From Peribacillus simplex (GTDB lineage Bacteria > Bacillota > Bacilli > Bacillales > DSM-1321), in assembly GCF_001578185.1 (NCBI RefSeq), contig NZ_CP011008.1:586001-650000 (forward strand): 64,000 nucleotides of DNA, in the 5' to 3' direction. Position 1 is the stretch's first letter. Each line of letters opens with the position of its first letter. Position numbers and translations under genes: made by a program. The notes beneath the pieces are model-generated. The model saw nothing but the letters and a program-made list of their open reading frames with translations, did not search any database and was not told the DNA's origin. This document shows, piece after piece, positions 28,050 through 36,677 of the stretch.

Positions 28050-28157
28050 GTGCTCATATGGGTTTGGTTATTCTTATCTTTATTGGGTTTAATATTTATT
28101 GTTTTAGCAATCTTTTATTTTGTATATAAAGCTAAAACATATGATAATAATCATTAA
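28050..28157 (+). CDS. Possible small membrane protein, 35 aa
   Basis: From GTG at 28050 the frame reads LIWVWLFLSLLGLIFIVLAI and FYFVYKAKTYDNNH, one hydrophobic helix with a positively charged tail. A TTG 9 bases earlier could be the start instead. The ribosome binding site is weak (GGAGA overlaps the start), so the call rests on amino acid composition. A further hydrophobic frame at 28200-28361 (GAILIGLLLIIIGLKVPNNS) is even less certain. Confidence 0.35.
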   Translation: MLIWVWLFLSLLGLIFIVLAIFYFVYKAKTYDNNH

Positions 28158-28575
28158 GTACTATTTCATTTATATTTCATTTCATTTTTTCAATAGGCAG
28201 TGGGAGCAATTTTAATAGGATTACTTCTTATTATCATTGGACTGAAGGTTCCTAATAATTCAGGCCATCTTCTCTTGCTTATGTCGCCCATTTTATTTCC
28301 AATTTTTATTTCGGATTGTACTACAATTTTATGTTCTCATTTGGACCTAAAATTTGTATAATTAGAAGAGCGCCGGAAAACAACCGGATAGCAAGGCAAG
28401 GGTTTCAGCACTGGCAATAAGATAAGATGTAATTCCTGCCGTTGAAATTACGTAGGGAATGTGTTCGAATCCTGTCAGAGGCTCACTTTTCTATGATGCA
28501 ATTTGTGTCATATCTTCAATAAGCCTTAATTAAATAGGCGTTATTCTTCATTAAGAAGTTTCGCCTTGCCTCACA

Positions 28576-28603
28576 GAACCAAAGGGGGCAGTTTAGTTTA
28601 AGT
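28576..28603. repeat. Repeat family A, hairpin 3 only
   Basis: GAACCAAAGGGGGCAGTTTAG; no terminator hairpin or left half is present. The stretch between 28362 and the mqo promoter otherwise holds only a tRNA-like T-arm fragment (see findings). Confidence 0.5.
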
Positions 28604-28655
28604 TCATTTCTTCACATAAACTATATAATAGCAATATAGTTTATTCTATTAATTA

Positions 28656-28683
28656 TTGTAATACACTATGATATGGTTATAAT
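28656..28683 (+). promoter_or_regulatory. Probable sigma-A promoter of mqo
   Basis: TTGTAA (28656-28661), 16-base spacer, perfect TATAAT (28678-28683). Transcription would start near 28689, at the base of the leader hairpin. Confidence 0.6.
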
Positions 28684-28686
28684 GAG

Positions 28687-28756
28687 GCAGAAAAGGTTTG
28701 TGACTAGGTCGCGCCTTGGCTTGACGCCTAAACAGGAGCATCTACATCCTTTCTGC
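28687..28756 (+). ncRNA. Candidate structured 5' leader RNA of mqo
   Basis: GCAGAAAAGG (28687-28696) pairs with CCTTTCTGC (28748-28756) to close a 70-base domain containing GC-rich inner pieces (GGTCGCGCC, GGCTTGACGCC). It begins where the transcript should begin and ends 26 bases before the mqo start. It matches no riboswitch that can be named from memory; the role is an inference. Confidence 0.4.
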
Positions 28757-28782
28757 AAATATATGGAGTAAGGAAGGTTAAC

Positions 28783-30285
28783 ATGAGCAACAGTGAAACT
28801 AAAACAGAAGTTATCTTAATTGGCGCCGGTATTATGAGTGCGACTTTGGGAACATTCCTGAAAGAGTTAGTGCCGGAATGGGAAATCAAAGTGTTTGAGA
28901 AGCTTGAAGACGCAGGGGCGGAAAGCTCTAACGAGTGGAATAATGCGGGAACAGGGCATGCTGCACTGTGTGAGCTTAACTACACAACTGAAAAACCGGA
29001 CGGATCTATAGATATTAGCAAAGCTATTAATATTAATGAACAGTTTCAGCTTTCAACGCAGTTTTGGTCTTATCTTGTAAACAGCAAGCTGATAAAAAAC
29101 CCTCAGGACTTTATCATGCCATTGCCTCATATGAGTATGGTGTTAGGGGATGAAAATGTAACATTCTTAAAGAAACGCTTTGAAGCGCTTTCAAAAAATC
29201 CTCTGTTCCAAGGGATGGAGTTTTCTGAGGACCCGGCAAAACTGATGGAATGGATTCCGCTTATTATGCAAGATCGCCTTTCGAATGAAGCTATAGCGGC
29301 AACCAAAATCGACTCTGGAACGGATGTCAACTTTGGTGCTTTAACACGCATGTTGTTTGACCACTTAAAGACTAAAAACGTCGATATCAAATATAAACAT
29401 AGTGTTGATAATCTTAAAGTTACTAGCGATGGCTCATGGGAATTAAAAGTGCGTAATGTCGATAGCGGAAGCGTAGAGCGTCATACTGCAAAATTTGTCT
29501 TTATCGGAGGCGGGGGCGGAAGCCTTCATTTACTGCAAAAATCCGGTATTCCTGAAGGGAAGCACATTGGCGGTTTCCCAGTAAGTGGATTTTTCATGGT
29601 ATGTAATAATCCAGAAGTAATTGAGCAGCATCAAGCAAAAGTATACGGAAAAGCTAAAGTTGGTGCTCCACCAATGTCTGTTCCGCATCTTGATACACGA
29701 TATATCGACAGTGAAAAATCGTTGCTATTTGGACCATTTGCCGGTTTCTCACCGAAGTTCTTAAAAACAGGTTCAATGTTCGATTTAATAACTTCCGTAA
29801 AACCGGATAATGTCTTAACAATGTTGGCGGCGGGTGCAAAAGAGATGTCATTGACGAAATACCTGATCCAGCAAGTTATGTTATCGAAAGAACAGCGCAT
29901 GGAAGAGTTACGAGAGTTTATCCCGAACGCTAAGAGCGAGGATTGGGATTTAGTAGTAGCTGGCCAACGTGTACAAGTTATCAAAGATACTGCTGAAGGC
30001 GGCAAAGGAACGCTTCAATTTGGTACGGAAGTTGTTAGTTCCGCTGATGGCTCGATTGCAGCATTACTAGGTGCTTCTCCAGGTGCTTCCACTGCTGTTC
30101 ACGTTATGATAGAGGTAATTAAAAAATGCTTCCCGCAACATCTGAAAGAGTGGGAACCAAAAATCAAAGAAATGATTCCTTCTTATGGCGTGTCACTAAT
30201 GGAAAATCCAGAGCTTCTGCAAGAAATTCATGCTTCAACAGCAGCGGCTCTTGGTCTAAAAGAAAAAGAGCTAGCCCATAGTTAA
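28783..30285 (+). CDS. mqo: Malate:quinone oxidoreductase
   Basis: Membrane-associated FAD enzyme that oxidises malate to oxaloacetate and passes electrons to menaquinone, an alternative to NAD-malate dehydrogenase in the TCA cycle. The 500-aa product has the FAD-binding motif [14 protein letters not shown] (10-23), then [20 protein letters not shown] (39-58), [18 protein letters not shown] and the C-terminal [14 protein letters not shown]. Length and motifs are standard. ATG follows GTAAGGAAGGTTAAC. It is a single-gene unit with its own promoter, a structured leader and a terminator. Confidence 0.95.
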   Translation: MSNSETKTEVILIGAGIMSATLGTFLKELVPEWEIKVFEKLEDAGAESSNEWNNAGTGHAALCELNYTTEKPDGSIDISKAININEQFQLSTQFWSYLVNSKLIKNPQDFIMPLPHMSMVLGDENVTFLKKRFEALSKNPLFQGMEFSEDPAKLMEWIPLIMQDRLSNEAIAATKIDSGTDVNFGALTRMLFDHLKTKNVDIKYKHSVDNLKVTSDGSWELKVRNVDSGSVERHTAKFVFIGGGGGSLHLLQKSGIPEGKHIGGFPVSGFFMVCNNPEVIEQHQAKVYGKAKVGAPPMSVPHLDTRYIDSEKSLLFGPFAGFSPKFLKTGSMFDLITSVKPDNVLTMLAAGAKEMSLTKYLIQQVMLSKEQRMEELREFIPNAKSEDWDLVVAGQRVQVIKDTAEGGKGTLQFGTEVVSSADGSIAALLGASPGASTAVHVMIEVIKKCFPQHLKEWEPKIKEMIPSYGVSLMENPELLQEIHASTAAALGLKEKELAHS

Positions 30286-30364
30286 TTCTTTTGATGTAGA
30301 AACAAAGGTATGAATTTACTTAAGGAATTGAGTAAATAATAGAATGCCATTGGAAGTAAAACAT

Positions 30365-30406
30365 AGAACCTTTGATCTATCTTTGGATTGAAGGTTCTTT
30401 GTTTTG
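30365..30406 (+). terminator. Terminator after mqo
   Basis: AGAACCTTTGATC / GATTGAAGGTTCT stem with an 8-base loop and a TTTGTTTTG tract. Confidence 0.8.
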
Positions 30407-30591
30407 TCTTAAAGAGTAATTTCTTATTCAACTGGTATGAACGAAGCTGTCTACCCACCACACCCAAATGTTCGAGGAAGAAGGTATTAGTAAAGCTTTT
30501 GAAGAAAAATAAAGAGATTGCTAAGAAGTGGAGTTAGTATAGTTTCATGGACACATTTTAGTTAAGTCCTTACAATGATTTTTGAGAGGAT

Positions 30592-30876
30592 GTGTCCGTT
30601 TTGGAACGTAAGAATACAGGTAAAAAATATAATAATGAATTCAAGAAGACTATTGTAGATCTTTATCACTCGGGTAATTCAGTAAGAGAATTAAGTGGCG
30701 AATATGGTGTATCAGACGTAACTATTTATAAATGGGTTAAAGAATTTACCCCTATCGGTTTAGGGGAAGAGTCTATGACTCCGAAGGAATTAGCCGCCAT
30801 ACAGAAGGAAAACCTTCGGTTAAAGCAGGAAGTTGAAATCTTAAAAAAGGCTATGGCCATATTCGCGAAAAAATAA
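30592..30876 (+). CDS. IS3 OrfA (transposase DNA-binding part)
   Basis: A 94-aa helix-turn-helix protein (GKKYNNEFKKTIVDLYHSGN, then VRELSGEYGVSDVTIYKWVK) followed by a leucine-zipper-like helix (LRLKQEVEILKKAMAIFAKK). GTG at 30592 sits only two bases from GAGAGG; the in-frame TTG at 30601 is better spaced and may be the real start. The gene ends at TAA within a run of six A, where a -1 shift would join it to orfB to make the full transposase. Confidence 0.85.
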   Translation: MSVLERKNTGKKYNNEFKKTIVDLYHSGNSVRELSGEYGVSDVTIYKWVKEFTPIGLGEESMTPKELAAIQKENLRLKQEVEILKKAMAIFAKK

Positions 30877-30935
30877 CCGAGACAGATCTTACCGAATTTA
30901 TCGAGGAAAATAGGAATCTATACCCTGTACAGAGA

Positions 30936-31751
30936 ATGTGTGAAGTATTAGAAATCCCAAGAAGCAGCCATTATCAGTCTCTTCAACTTGTAGTATCCAA
31001 TCGCGAACAGGAAAACAAAGAACTAACGAATAAAATTAATCTCATTTACCTAGAAAGCAAGGGACGGTATGGTGCTCCTAAGATACATCAAATCCTATTA
31101 ACCAAAGGATTTTCCCTCAGTCTAAAGCGTGTTCAACGCTTAATGAGCAAGGCGAGTATTCGTTCTATCACGAAGAAAAAATACCGTCCTTATCCATCTA
31201 AAGAAAAAGTTATTCAGTTAGATAATTTGCTTAAACGAGACTTTACCACCCAGACCATTAATGAGAAATGGGTAGCTGATATTACGTATATCCACACGTT
31301 AAAAGACGGATGGTGTTATTTAGCTTCTGTATTGGATCTTCATTCAAAGAAAATAGTAGGGTATTCCTTTTCACGTTCTATGACGACAGAACTGGTCATA
31401 AAAGCTTTCGATAACGCTCACTCTTCACAAAAGCCCTCGGAGGGCTTAGTTCTTCATACGGATCTTGGCTCACAATATACAAGCAGTGAGTTCACTCAAC
31501 ATACTCAGAATCATCATATTAAGCAATCCTTTAGTCAGAAAGGTTGCCCGTACGATAATGCCTGTATTGAATCCTTTCATGCGATATTAAAAAAGGAAGA
31601 AGTCAACCACGTCCAGTATCTAGATTACCAAACAGCTAAATTAGCGATATTCCAATTTATTGAAGGTTGGTATAACCGAAAAAGAATTCACAGCAGCTTA
31701 GGATATAAAACTCCACAAGCCATTGAAGACCAAATTAGAAATGCAGCTTAA
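30936..31751 (+). CDS. IS3 OrfB (transposase catalytic part)
   Basis: Shown from the first ATG. The true product is probably the OrfAB fusion made by -1 frameshifting at A6 (30868-30873), since the frame continues upstream as ITETDLTEFIEENRNLYPVQ. The DDE catalytic triad is visible: D in EKWVADITYI, D in LHTDLGSQYTS and E in CIESFHAILKKEEV, and the domain ends WYNRKRIHSSLGYKTP, typical of rve integrases. It appears intact. Confidence 0.9.
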   Translation: MCEVLEIPRSSHYQSLQLVVSNREQENKELTNKINLIYLESKGRYGAPKIHQILLTKGFSLSLKRVQRLMSKASIRSITKKKYRPYPSKEKVIQLDNLLKRDFTTQTINEKWVADITYIHTLKDGWCYLASVLDLHSKKIVGYSFSRSMTTELVIKAFDNAHSSQKPSEGLVLHTDLGSQYTSSEFTQHTQNHHIKQSFSQKGCPYDNACIESFHAILKKEEVNHVQYLDYQTAKLAIFQFIEGWYNRKRIHSSLGYKTPQAIEDQIRNAA

Positions 31752-31923
31752 GATTTAACTTTTTTGTGTCCAAAATATTGACTCAAATCCAGAAGTGCTT
31801 AAATACTTTCTGATATTTAATGAAATTTAAAAACGGTAAAACTATTTAATAACTTTAGGGGGGAATATTGAAACAAGCATTACTAATAATCGGAATTATG
31901 GAAGTTATTAAGAAGAACAAGGA

Positions 31924-32153
31924 GTTTTTGAGAAAGAAAAAGTCGTTAATAACATTAATACTGAAATTGAAAAAGCAATAAATAAAAGTATCTCAGTTGT
32001 TTTTATGAGAGATTTAGATGTTTCAAATGAGAAGGACCTGGGTTCCAGATACACCGGGACATTAGAGTACCATCAACTGCTATCATATTTGATAAAGCTT
32101 CCCCGAATTCTTTTTATGGCATTCCATTACACGAGCATGTAAGTAAAAAATAA
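31924..32153 (+). pseudogene. Decayed gene of unknown family
   Basis: Coding-like sequence in one frame (EKVVNNINTEIEKAINKSIS, VVFMRDLDVSN) switches near 32040 to another frame (IHRDIRVPSTAIIFDKASPN, SFYGIPLHEHVSKK) ending with TAA at 32151. No start signal remains. It lies 150 bases after the IS3 element. Confidence 0.35.
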
Positions 32154-32524
32154 TATAGAGCGTATCGTAATAATGTGATGTAAGACGGAACATTGTATTG
32201 ATACAGCCTTAGAACAGCAACAATCACTCATTTTGATGTAACATTAGGTAGCGACGGACATTCTACTTCTGATTCCAAAAACTAAACGGCAAAACAAATA
32301 ATTCTTCATCACCATGAAATCCTTTATGGTCACTATAATAGACAATTTTTCACTTGTTAGAAATACTAATTAATATTTGTTTAAACCTGTTCACAATAAT
32401 TACCGATAAATATCATCTTCAACGAACTGGTACTTTACTTCGTTACCAGGAGCTGCTGATCAGTGATGTTTAATCAATTGGACTTCCTCTTTACGTTATA
32501 AGGGAATAGAATATAAATAAAAAG
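32154..32524. other. Intergenic region, 371 bp
   Basis: No gene seen. A CCAGGAGCTGCTGATCAG stretch near 32446 resembles the terminator arm of the family A copy at 24034 and may be a relic of one. Confidence 0.4.
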
Positions 32525-32932
32525 GTGATTACAATTAAAAAAGTAAAAAGTATCCTATTTTTCCTTCTTGGATTCATATCCCTTGTGATTGGTGTTGCAG
32601 GGACTGTGTTACCTGTTCTGCCGGGCGGACCGTTTTACTTATTCGCTGCTTTTTGCTTTGCGAGAAGTTCAAAGTCAATTGAAAACTGGTTCAAAAAAAC
32701 CTCATTATATGAAAAATACGTTGAAGCATTCCTACAAAAAAAAGGTATGACTAGAAAAGAGAAAATTAGAATCAATTTAGTTGCCGATTTCTTCATCATA
32801 ATTTCTGTATTTTATGTGGACATCCTTTTAGTGAAAATCCTGTTGGTGGTTCTCGCCCTCTACAAACATTATTATTTCATTAAAAAAATTAAGACAATTG
32901 ACCGAAACAGTACGAAACAAAGAACCTCTTGA
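32525..32932 (+). CDS. DUF454 family inner-membrane protein (YbaN-like)
   Basis: Up to 135 aa with about three hydrophobic segments and the family block GVAGTVLPVLPGGPFYLFAA (about 22-41), then CFARSSKSIENWF. The family is widespread; E. coli YbaN is the type member and its function is not established. The only standard start, GTG at 32525, lies inside the apparent ribosome binding site AAAAAGGTGATT. The spacing would suit an ATT codon at 32534, so the start may be non-standard or mutated. A family A repeat follows. Confidence 0.75.
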   Translation: MITIKKVKSILFFLLGFISLVIGVAGTVLPVLPGGPFYLFAAFCFARSSKSIENWFKKTSLYEKYVEAFLQKKGMTRKEKIRINLVADFFIIISVFYVDILLVKILLVVLALYKHYYFIKKIKTIDRNSTKQRTS

Positions 32933-32940
32933 AAATGTTC

Positions 32941-33020
32941 TTGGGTGATTTACTTCAGTAAGAGAGTTGCTTCGGCAGCTCTTTTTCTTATGGAGCTAAA
33001 AGGGGAAGGATAGTTGAAGC
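32941..33020. repeat. Repeat family A, full copy
   Basis: TTGGGTGATTTACTTCAG, terminator GAGTTGC-TTC-GGCAGCTC with T5, then ATGGAGCTAAAAGGGGAAGG and ATAGTTGAAG. It follows the YbaN-like gene directly. Confidence 0.75.
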
Positions 33021-33135
33021 GTGCTATTATTCAACAATTGGGCCATTTAATTGAATAAGTGTATATTTGAAATAAAGCTGCACTGCTTTGAAAAAACTCT
33101 GTATATAAGCGTGTGTGTTTGTTGAACAAGATGTA

Positions 33136-33182
33136 AAAGGGTTATACATATTATACATGACTATTATGTATAACCCCTTTTT
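33136..33182. terminator. Strong bidirectional terminator-like hairpin
   Basis: AAAGGGTTATACATA / TATGTATAACCCCTTTTT, lying 57 bases after the end of the minus-strand MFS gene. It shares its loop (TTATACATGACTA) with 26700-26743. Confidence 0.7.
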
Positions 33183-33238
33183 GTAACTTTGTATGATTTT
33201 AGTTCTTGAAAAATTTCAAACCAACATAAAAATCGGTA

Positions 33239-34504
33239 TTATTTCTCTCTAATCTGCTCCGTTAGACGGTAGGTTATTACCCAATACAATAGGGCCAAAG
33301 CGCTGACAGAGGCACCAAATAGACATACACCAATCCATCCATAGTTTGCGTATATATTGGTTGAAACAATTGAACCCATGGCACTGCCGATGGAATAAAA
33401 AATCATGTAAGCAGCAGTAAGTCGGCTTCTCGCCTCAGGACGCACTGTGAAAATCATACTCTGATTGGTGACATGTACTGCTTGCACAGCCAGATCAAGA
33501 AAGATAACGCCAATGACTAATGCGATCAGTGAGTGTTCGGTTAAGCTGATTAGAAACCATGATGCTAGCAATAAAACTAGGGCTATGCAGGTTGTTCGCT
33601 GCCCTAAACCTCGATCAGCCAGACCCCCAGCACGAGCAGCAGCTAATGCTCCGGCAACTCCAGCAAGACCAAACGCTCCAATAGCGGTATGTGAAAGAGA
33701 GTATGGTGGAGCACTGAGAGGTAGCACCAGCGAAGTCCACAATGTACTAAACGCGGTAAAAATAAGCAGAGCCAGTACTCCGCGGATGCGTAGGATTCGT
33801 TCTTGCATGAACAATGTGAGCACCGAACGAAGCAGCTGCGGATAGGATAGTGACTCTCTTTCGCTTTCATCACGCGGGAGTACTCGGAACAACACGCCAG
33901 TCATGATGAGCATCATGGCAGCAGAAACTAGATAGACCGAACGCCAACCGGCGAGATCGGTTAGTACACCAGCAAATGTTCGTGCTAGCAGAATGCCGAT
34001 CACGACTCCACTTTGCACCAAGCCGACTATACGTCCACGCTCGGCTGGGGCAGCCAAAGTCGATGCGAACGCTACGAGCACCTGAGTCACCACAGCAAGC
34101 AGCCCGACCGCAGCTAACCCCGTGAACAGCACTGTGATGATGGGGGCGATGCCAACTACAATCAGAGACAACACGGATAAAAGCATCTGACCGACGATTA
34201 GCCGACGTCGATTCAATAGATCACCGAGCGGTACCAGCAGTAGCAGTCCTAGCGCATAACAAAGCTGAGTAATGGTAATGACAATGCCGATGGATGAATG
34301 GGCGATACCGAACTCGGTCGCCAGTGAGTCTAGCAACGGTTGTGCATAGTATATGTTGGCGACAGCCATCCCACAGGCTGTTGCAAACAATAGTGCCATA
34401 TAGCGAGTCATGGTTGATCCGGACACTATTTGTAATTGATCCGATTTCGTATCATGATCTTCAACTTTAATTGTTGTTTTTTCTTTAACCTTCACCATTA
34501 CCAT
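33239..34504 (-). CDS. MFS transporter, probable drug efflux pump
   Basis: 421 aa with about 12 hydrophobic segments. ATG follows AAAGGGGATGTAAATA. It shows the MFS signature after TM2 (GDLLNRRRLIVGQMLL) and the TM1 pattern ANIYYAQPLLDSLATEFG found in the YnfM/YgaY-type subgroup. The gene is noticeably richer in G+C than its neighbours, and runs such as AGALAAARAGGLADRGLGQR are unlike the local AT-rich coding, so recent transfer is likely. It is divergent from a SnoaL-like gene and a TetR gene and shares putative operators with them, so it is probably derepressed by a compound. Confidence 0.85.
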   Translation of the reverse strand: MVMVKVKEKTTIKVEDHDTKSDQLQIVSGSTMTRYMALLFATACGMAVANIYYAQPLLDSLATEFGIAHSSIGIVITITQLCYALGLLLLVPLGDLLNRRRLIVGQMLLSVLSLIVVGIAPIITVLFTGLAAVGLLAVVTQVLVAFASTLAAPAERGRIVGLVQSGVVIGILLARTFAGVLTDLAGWRSVYLVSAAMMLIMTGVLFRVLPRDESERESLSYPQLLRSVLTLFMQERILRIRGVLALLIFTAFSTLWTSLVLPLSAPPYSLSHTAIGAFGLAGVAGALAAARAGGLADRGLGQRTTCIALVLLLASWFLISLTEHSLIALVIGVIFLDLAVQAVHVTNQSMIFTVRPEARSRLTAAYMIFYSIGSAMGSIVSTNIYANYGWIGVCLFGASVSALALLYWVITYRLTEQIREK

Positions 34505-34540
34505 TATTTACATCCCCTTTTATTGTACTTAACAGTATAA

Positions 34541-34556
34541 TATATCGTTCGGTATA
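34541..34556. promoter_or_regulatory. Probable TetR operator at the MFS promoter
   Basis: TATATCGTTCGGTATA, a near-perfect palindrome, adjoining a minus-strand -10 sequence TATACT (34535-34540). Confidence 0.55.
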
Positions 34557-34684
34557 AAATAATTCCTAATAAGGATAACCAACAAAATGTTTTGATGTCA
34601 AGTAAGTTACGCAGTTATTTGAATGCTGTTCTTGTATGAATCATCACAATTTGACAATAGGACTTTAATAAAATAAAATCATAA

Positions 34685-34700
34685 TATACCGATTGGTAAT
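34685..34700. promoter_or_regulatory. Second TetR operator-like site
   Basis: TATACCGATTGGTAAT shares the half-site TATACCG with the element at 34541-34556 and lies just before the SnoaL-like gene ribosome binding site. Confidence 0.5.
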
Positions 34701-34720
34701 TTAAGGGGGATTAATTATCC

Positions 34721-35263
34721 ATGACTCGAATTCGCCAAATTGATAAGGAATGGACATTAGATGAATTGAATCAATTACCGGGGAATAACGAATTAACTGA
34801 AATATCTGGGGGCGATTCACCAGCTCCAAAATTCCTACAGACAAACGAACAGATTATAAAAAGCTTCTTTGAAGTTGTCAGATCAGGTTGTACTCCCGAA
34901 CAAGCTAAGGTTTTTTTGGCGAAAGAGGTAAGATCACATCAAGTGAATTCAGAAAGCATGGTGACAATTATAAGGTCACCTGAGAATTATGCTGATCATA
35001 TAAGAGAAATGATGGATTCATGGGGGAATTTTAAAATTGAAATCCAAGAATTAATTTCTCAAAATCAAAAAGTTCATGTCAGATGGAAGCAGACAGGAAT
35101 ACATATTGGAGAGTATGAGGGTTATATGCCTACAAATAAAGAGGTTATTGAAATAGGTAGTGCCGTATACCGATTAGAGGATCGTAAAATAGTGGAATAC
35201 TGGATTCAAGTGGACAGATTCGGAATCATTGAGCAAATAAAAAAGAATCAAGAACAAGATTAA
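34721..35263 (+). CDS. SnoaL-like polyketide cyclase family protein
   Basis: ATG with AAGGGGGATTAATTATCC upstream. The 180-aa product has a central NTF2-like/SnoaL domain (about 40-172): FFEVVRSGCTPEQAKVFLAK, IREMMDSWGNFKIEIQELIS and HVRWKQTGIHIGEY. The family covers cyclases, hydrolases and small-molecule-binding proteins; the reaction cannot be predicted. It is followed 44 bases later by the TetR gene, and the two probably form one transcript, divergent from the efflux pump. Confidence 0.75.
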   Translation: MTRIRQIDKEWTLDELNQLPGNNELTEISGGDSPAPKFLQTNEQIIKSFFEVVRSGCTPEQAKVFLAKEVRSHQVNSESMVTIIRSPENYADHIREMMDSWGNFKIEIQELISQNQKVHVRWKQTGIHIGEYEGYMPTNKEVIEIGSAVYRLEDRKIVEYWIQVDRFGIIEQIKKNQEQD

Positions 35264-35307
35264 TTATCTAGTGAAGAAATTTTGTTTTTTGAAATGAGGT
35301 ATTTATT

Positions 35308-35889
35308 ATGGTTCGACAACGTGAATTTGATGAGGAAAAAGCTTTGGATGATGCTATGTTGCTTTTTTGGGAGAAGGGGTACAAGGCTACTTCCCTAAGC
35401 GATTTGACTGCCAAAATGGGGATACAACGACCAAGCTTATACTCAGCTTTTGGAGACAAAGAGGAATTGTTTGAGGCTGCATTACGCAAATATACAAAGC
35501 TACATGCTTCCCATATTCGAACAAAACTTCAAAACAATCTATCTGTAAAGAAAGCATTTCACACATTTTTTGAAGATTTGGTGGAAGAGGAATATAAAGA
35601 AAGTCCGAACAAGGGATGTTTTTGCATTAATACAATAGTGGAACTTGCCCCTCACGATGAAAAATTTGAAATCCTTACAAGAGAGCATCAGATGTATCTT
35701 TCGATCATATTTCAAGAAACGATTGTCCGAGGTATTCGCTCAGGCGAGCTCGAGCGCAGCCTTAATGCTAAAGTTTTAGCACAGACACTAGTCGTTTCAT
35801 TAATCGGACTTACCGTGTTGATGAAATCTCGTCCAGAGCGTTCATTTGTAGATAATTCTGTAGCGATGATATTATCATTATTAAAATAA
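35308..35889 (+). CDS. TetR/AcrR family transcriptional repressor
   Basis: ATG with AATGAGGTATTTATT upstream. The 193-aa product has an N-terminal TetR helix-turn-helix (ALDDAMLLFWEKGYKATSLS, MGIQRPSLYSAFGDKEELFE, about residues 12-56) and a C-terminal ligand domain that includes NKGCFCINTIVELAP. The tandem cysteines GCFC are typical of the AcuR/NemR-like subgroup, which can sense electrophiles; that is an inference. The two palindromes upstream of the MFS and SnoaL genes are its likely operators. The frame downstream of its stop stays open into the next gene fragment. Confidence 0.88.
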   Translation: MVRQREFDEEKALDDAMLLFWEKGYKATSLSDLTAKMGIQRPSLYSAFGDKEELFEAALRKYTKLHASHIRTKLQNNLSVKKAFHTFFEDLVEEEYKESPNKGCFCINTIVELAPHDEKFEILTREHQMYLSIIFQETIVRGIRSGELERSLNAKVLAQTLVVSLIGLTVLMKSRPERSFVDNSVAMILSLLK

Positions 35890-35934
35890 ATTTATCAAAA
35901 TTCCAGTTTTATCAATCATGTCAGTCTCCGTATA

Positions 35935-36528
35935 TTCTCAAAATTACAAGCACAATGGCAACCTGTAAATACCACCAACGGGTTTTTAGGACAAGTTGGT
36001 GGATGGAGTATAAAAAATGAATTTACTGCTTGTGTATTTTCCTTCTGGGAAAATAAAGACGTTTATGATTATTTTATGAATAATGTTCACGACGGTATTT
36101 TTTTAAACACTAATCAGTCAAGTACATATTCATCAATTGATGTTGAAATATTTGAAGAGGTCTTTAATATTCAGGGATTAGAAAAAGACATAATATCGAT
36201 TTTAAGAGAAAGTAATTTCATTCGAACTGCATTGTCTAATGTAAAGGAGGGAAGGGCTTCTCATTTTATAGAAACACAAAGTAAAGTTTGGAATTCAGGA
36301 ATGAAAAAGACTGAAAAAATGCTTGGTGGAGAGTTTGGTTCTTCTGTTAAAGATGATAAACGCTTCCTTGTACTCACCGGGTGGTTAAGTGAAGAAGCAC
36401 ATAAGGATTATATAATTTCATCCTTTTCTGCTTTAAAAAGTCAGGCAAAGACGGAATTGGATCTTGAAGGAATTATAGGGGAACAATTCACAATTGAAAA
36501 TTCTTGGCGTGTCGTACCTTTGATATAG
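35935..36528 (+). pseudogene. YdbC-like (DUF4937) protein lacking its start
   Basis: The frame reads FSKLQAQWQPVNTTNGFLGQ and GGWSIKNEFTACVFSFWENK through to VEIFEEVFNIQGLEKDI and ENSWRVVPLI, resembling two-domain DUF4937 proteins of about 200 aa. No ATG, GTG or TTG is present before 36076 that would restore the N-terminus. Upstream the frame is open back to the TetR stop codon, with which it is in phase. Either the first 20 or so residues were deleted, or translation begins at 36076 with a truncated product. Probably inactive. Confidence 0.55.
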
Positions 36529-36540
36529 AAAGATAGAGTG

Positions 36541-36575
36541 CTTATGGAACTAAAGGGGCAGGTTAGTTGCATAAG
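36541..36575. repeat. Repeat family A, hairpin 3 only
   Basis: CTTATGGAACTAAAGGGGCA then GGTTAGTTGCATAAG, 12 bases after the preceding stop. Confidence 0.6.
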
Positions 36576-36650
36576 AACTGGTATAATTTAGAGAAAAGTA
36601 GAGTGTAGAAACGAGGAGTAATTGCTTATTTTTAGTGTGTCAAAATAGCA

Positions 36651-36677
36651 AAAAAAGACCTCAAATAGTAGAGGTCA
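36651..36677 (-). terminator. Terminator of the DUF6176 gene
   Basis: On the minus strand: GACCTC-TACTATTT-GAGGTC followed by T6. Confidence 0.8.

Larger units (their letters stand above)
30548..31772 (+). mobile_element. IS3-family insertion sequence (1.2 kb)
   Basis: Imperfect terminal inverted repeats: the left end starts TGGACACATTTTAGTTAAG and the right end, read inward, TGGACACAAAAAAGTTAAA, with the usual TG...CA tips. Inside are overlapping orfA and orfB. No target-site duplication is evident, so the insertion may be old or rearranged. It lies downstream of the mqo terminator. Confidence 0.85.

Noticed and set aside
28200-28361. Hydrophobic 53-codon frame starting GTG
   Set aside because: No ribosome binding site and polar, irregular second half; mentioned only with the neighbouring small membrane protein.
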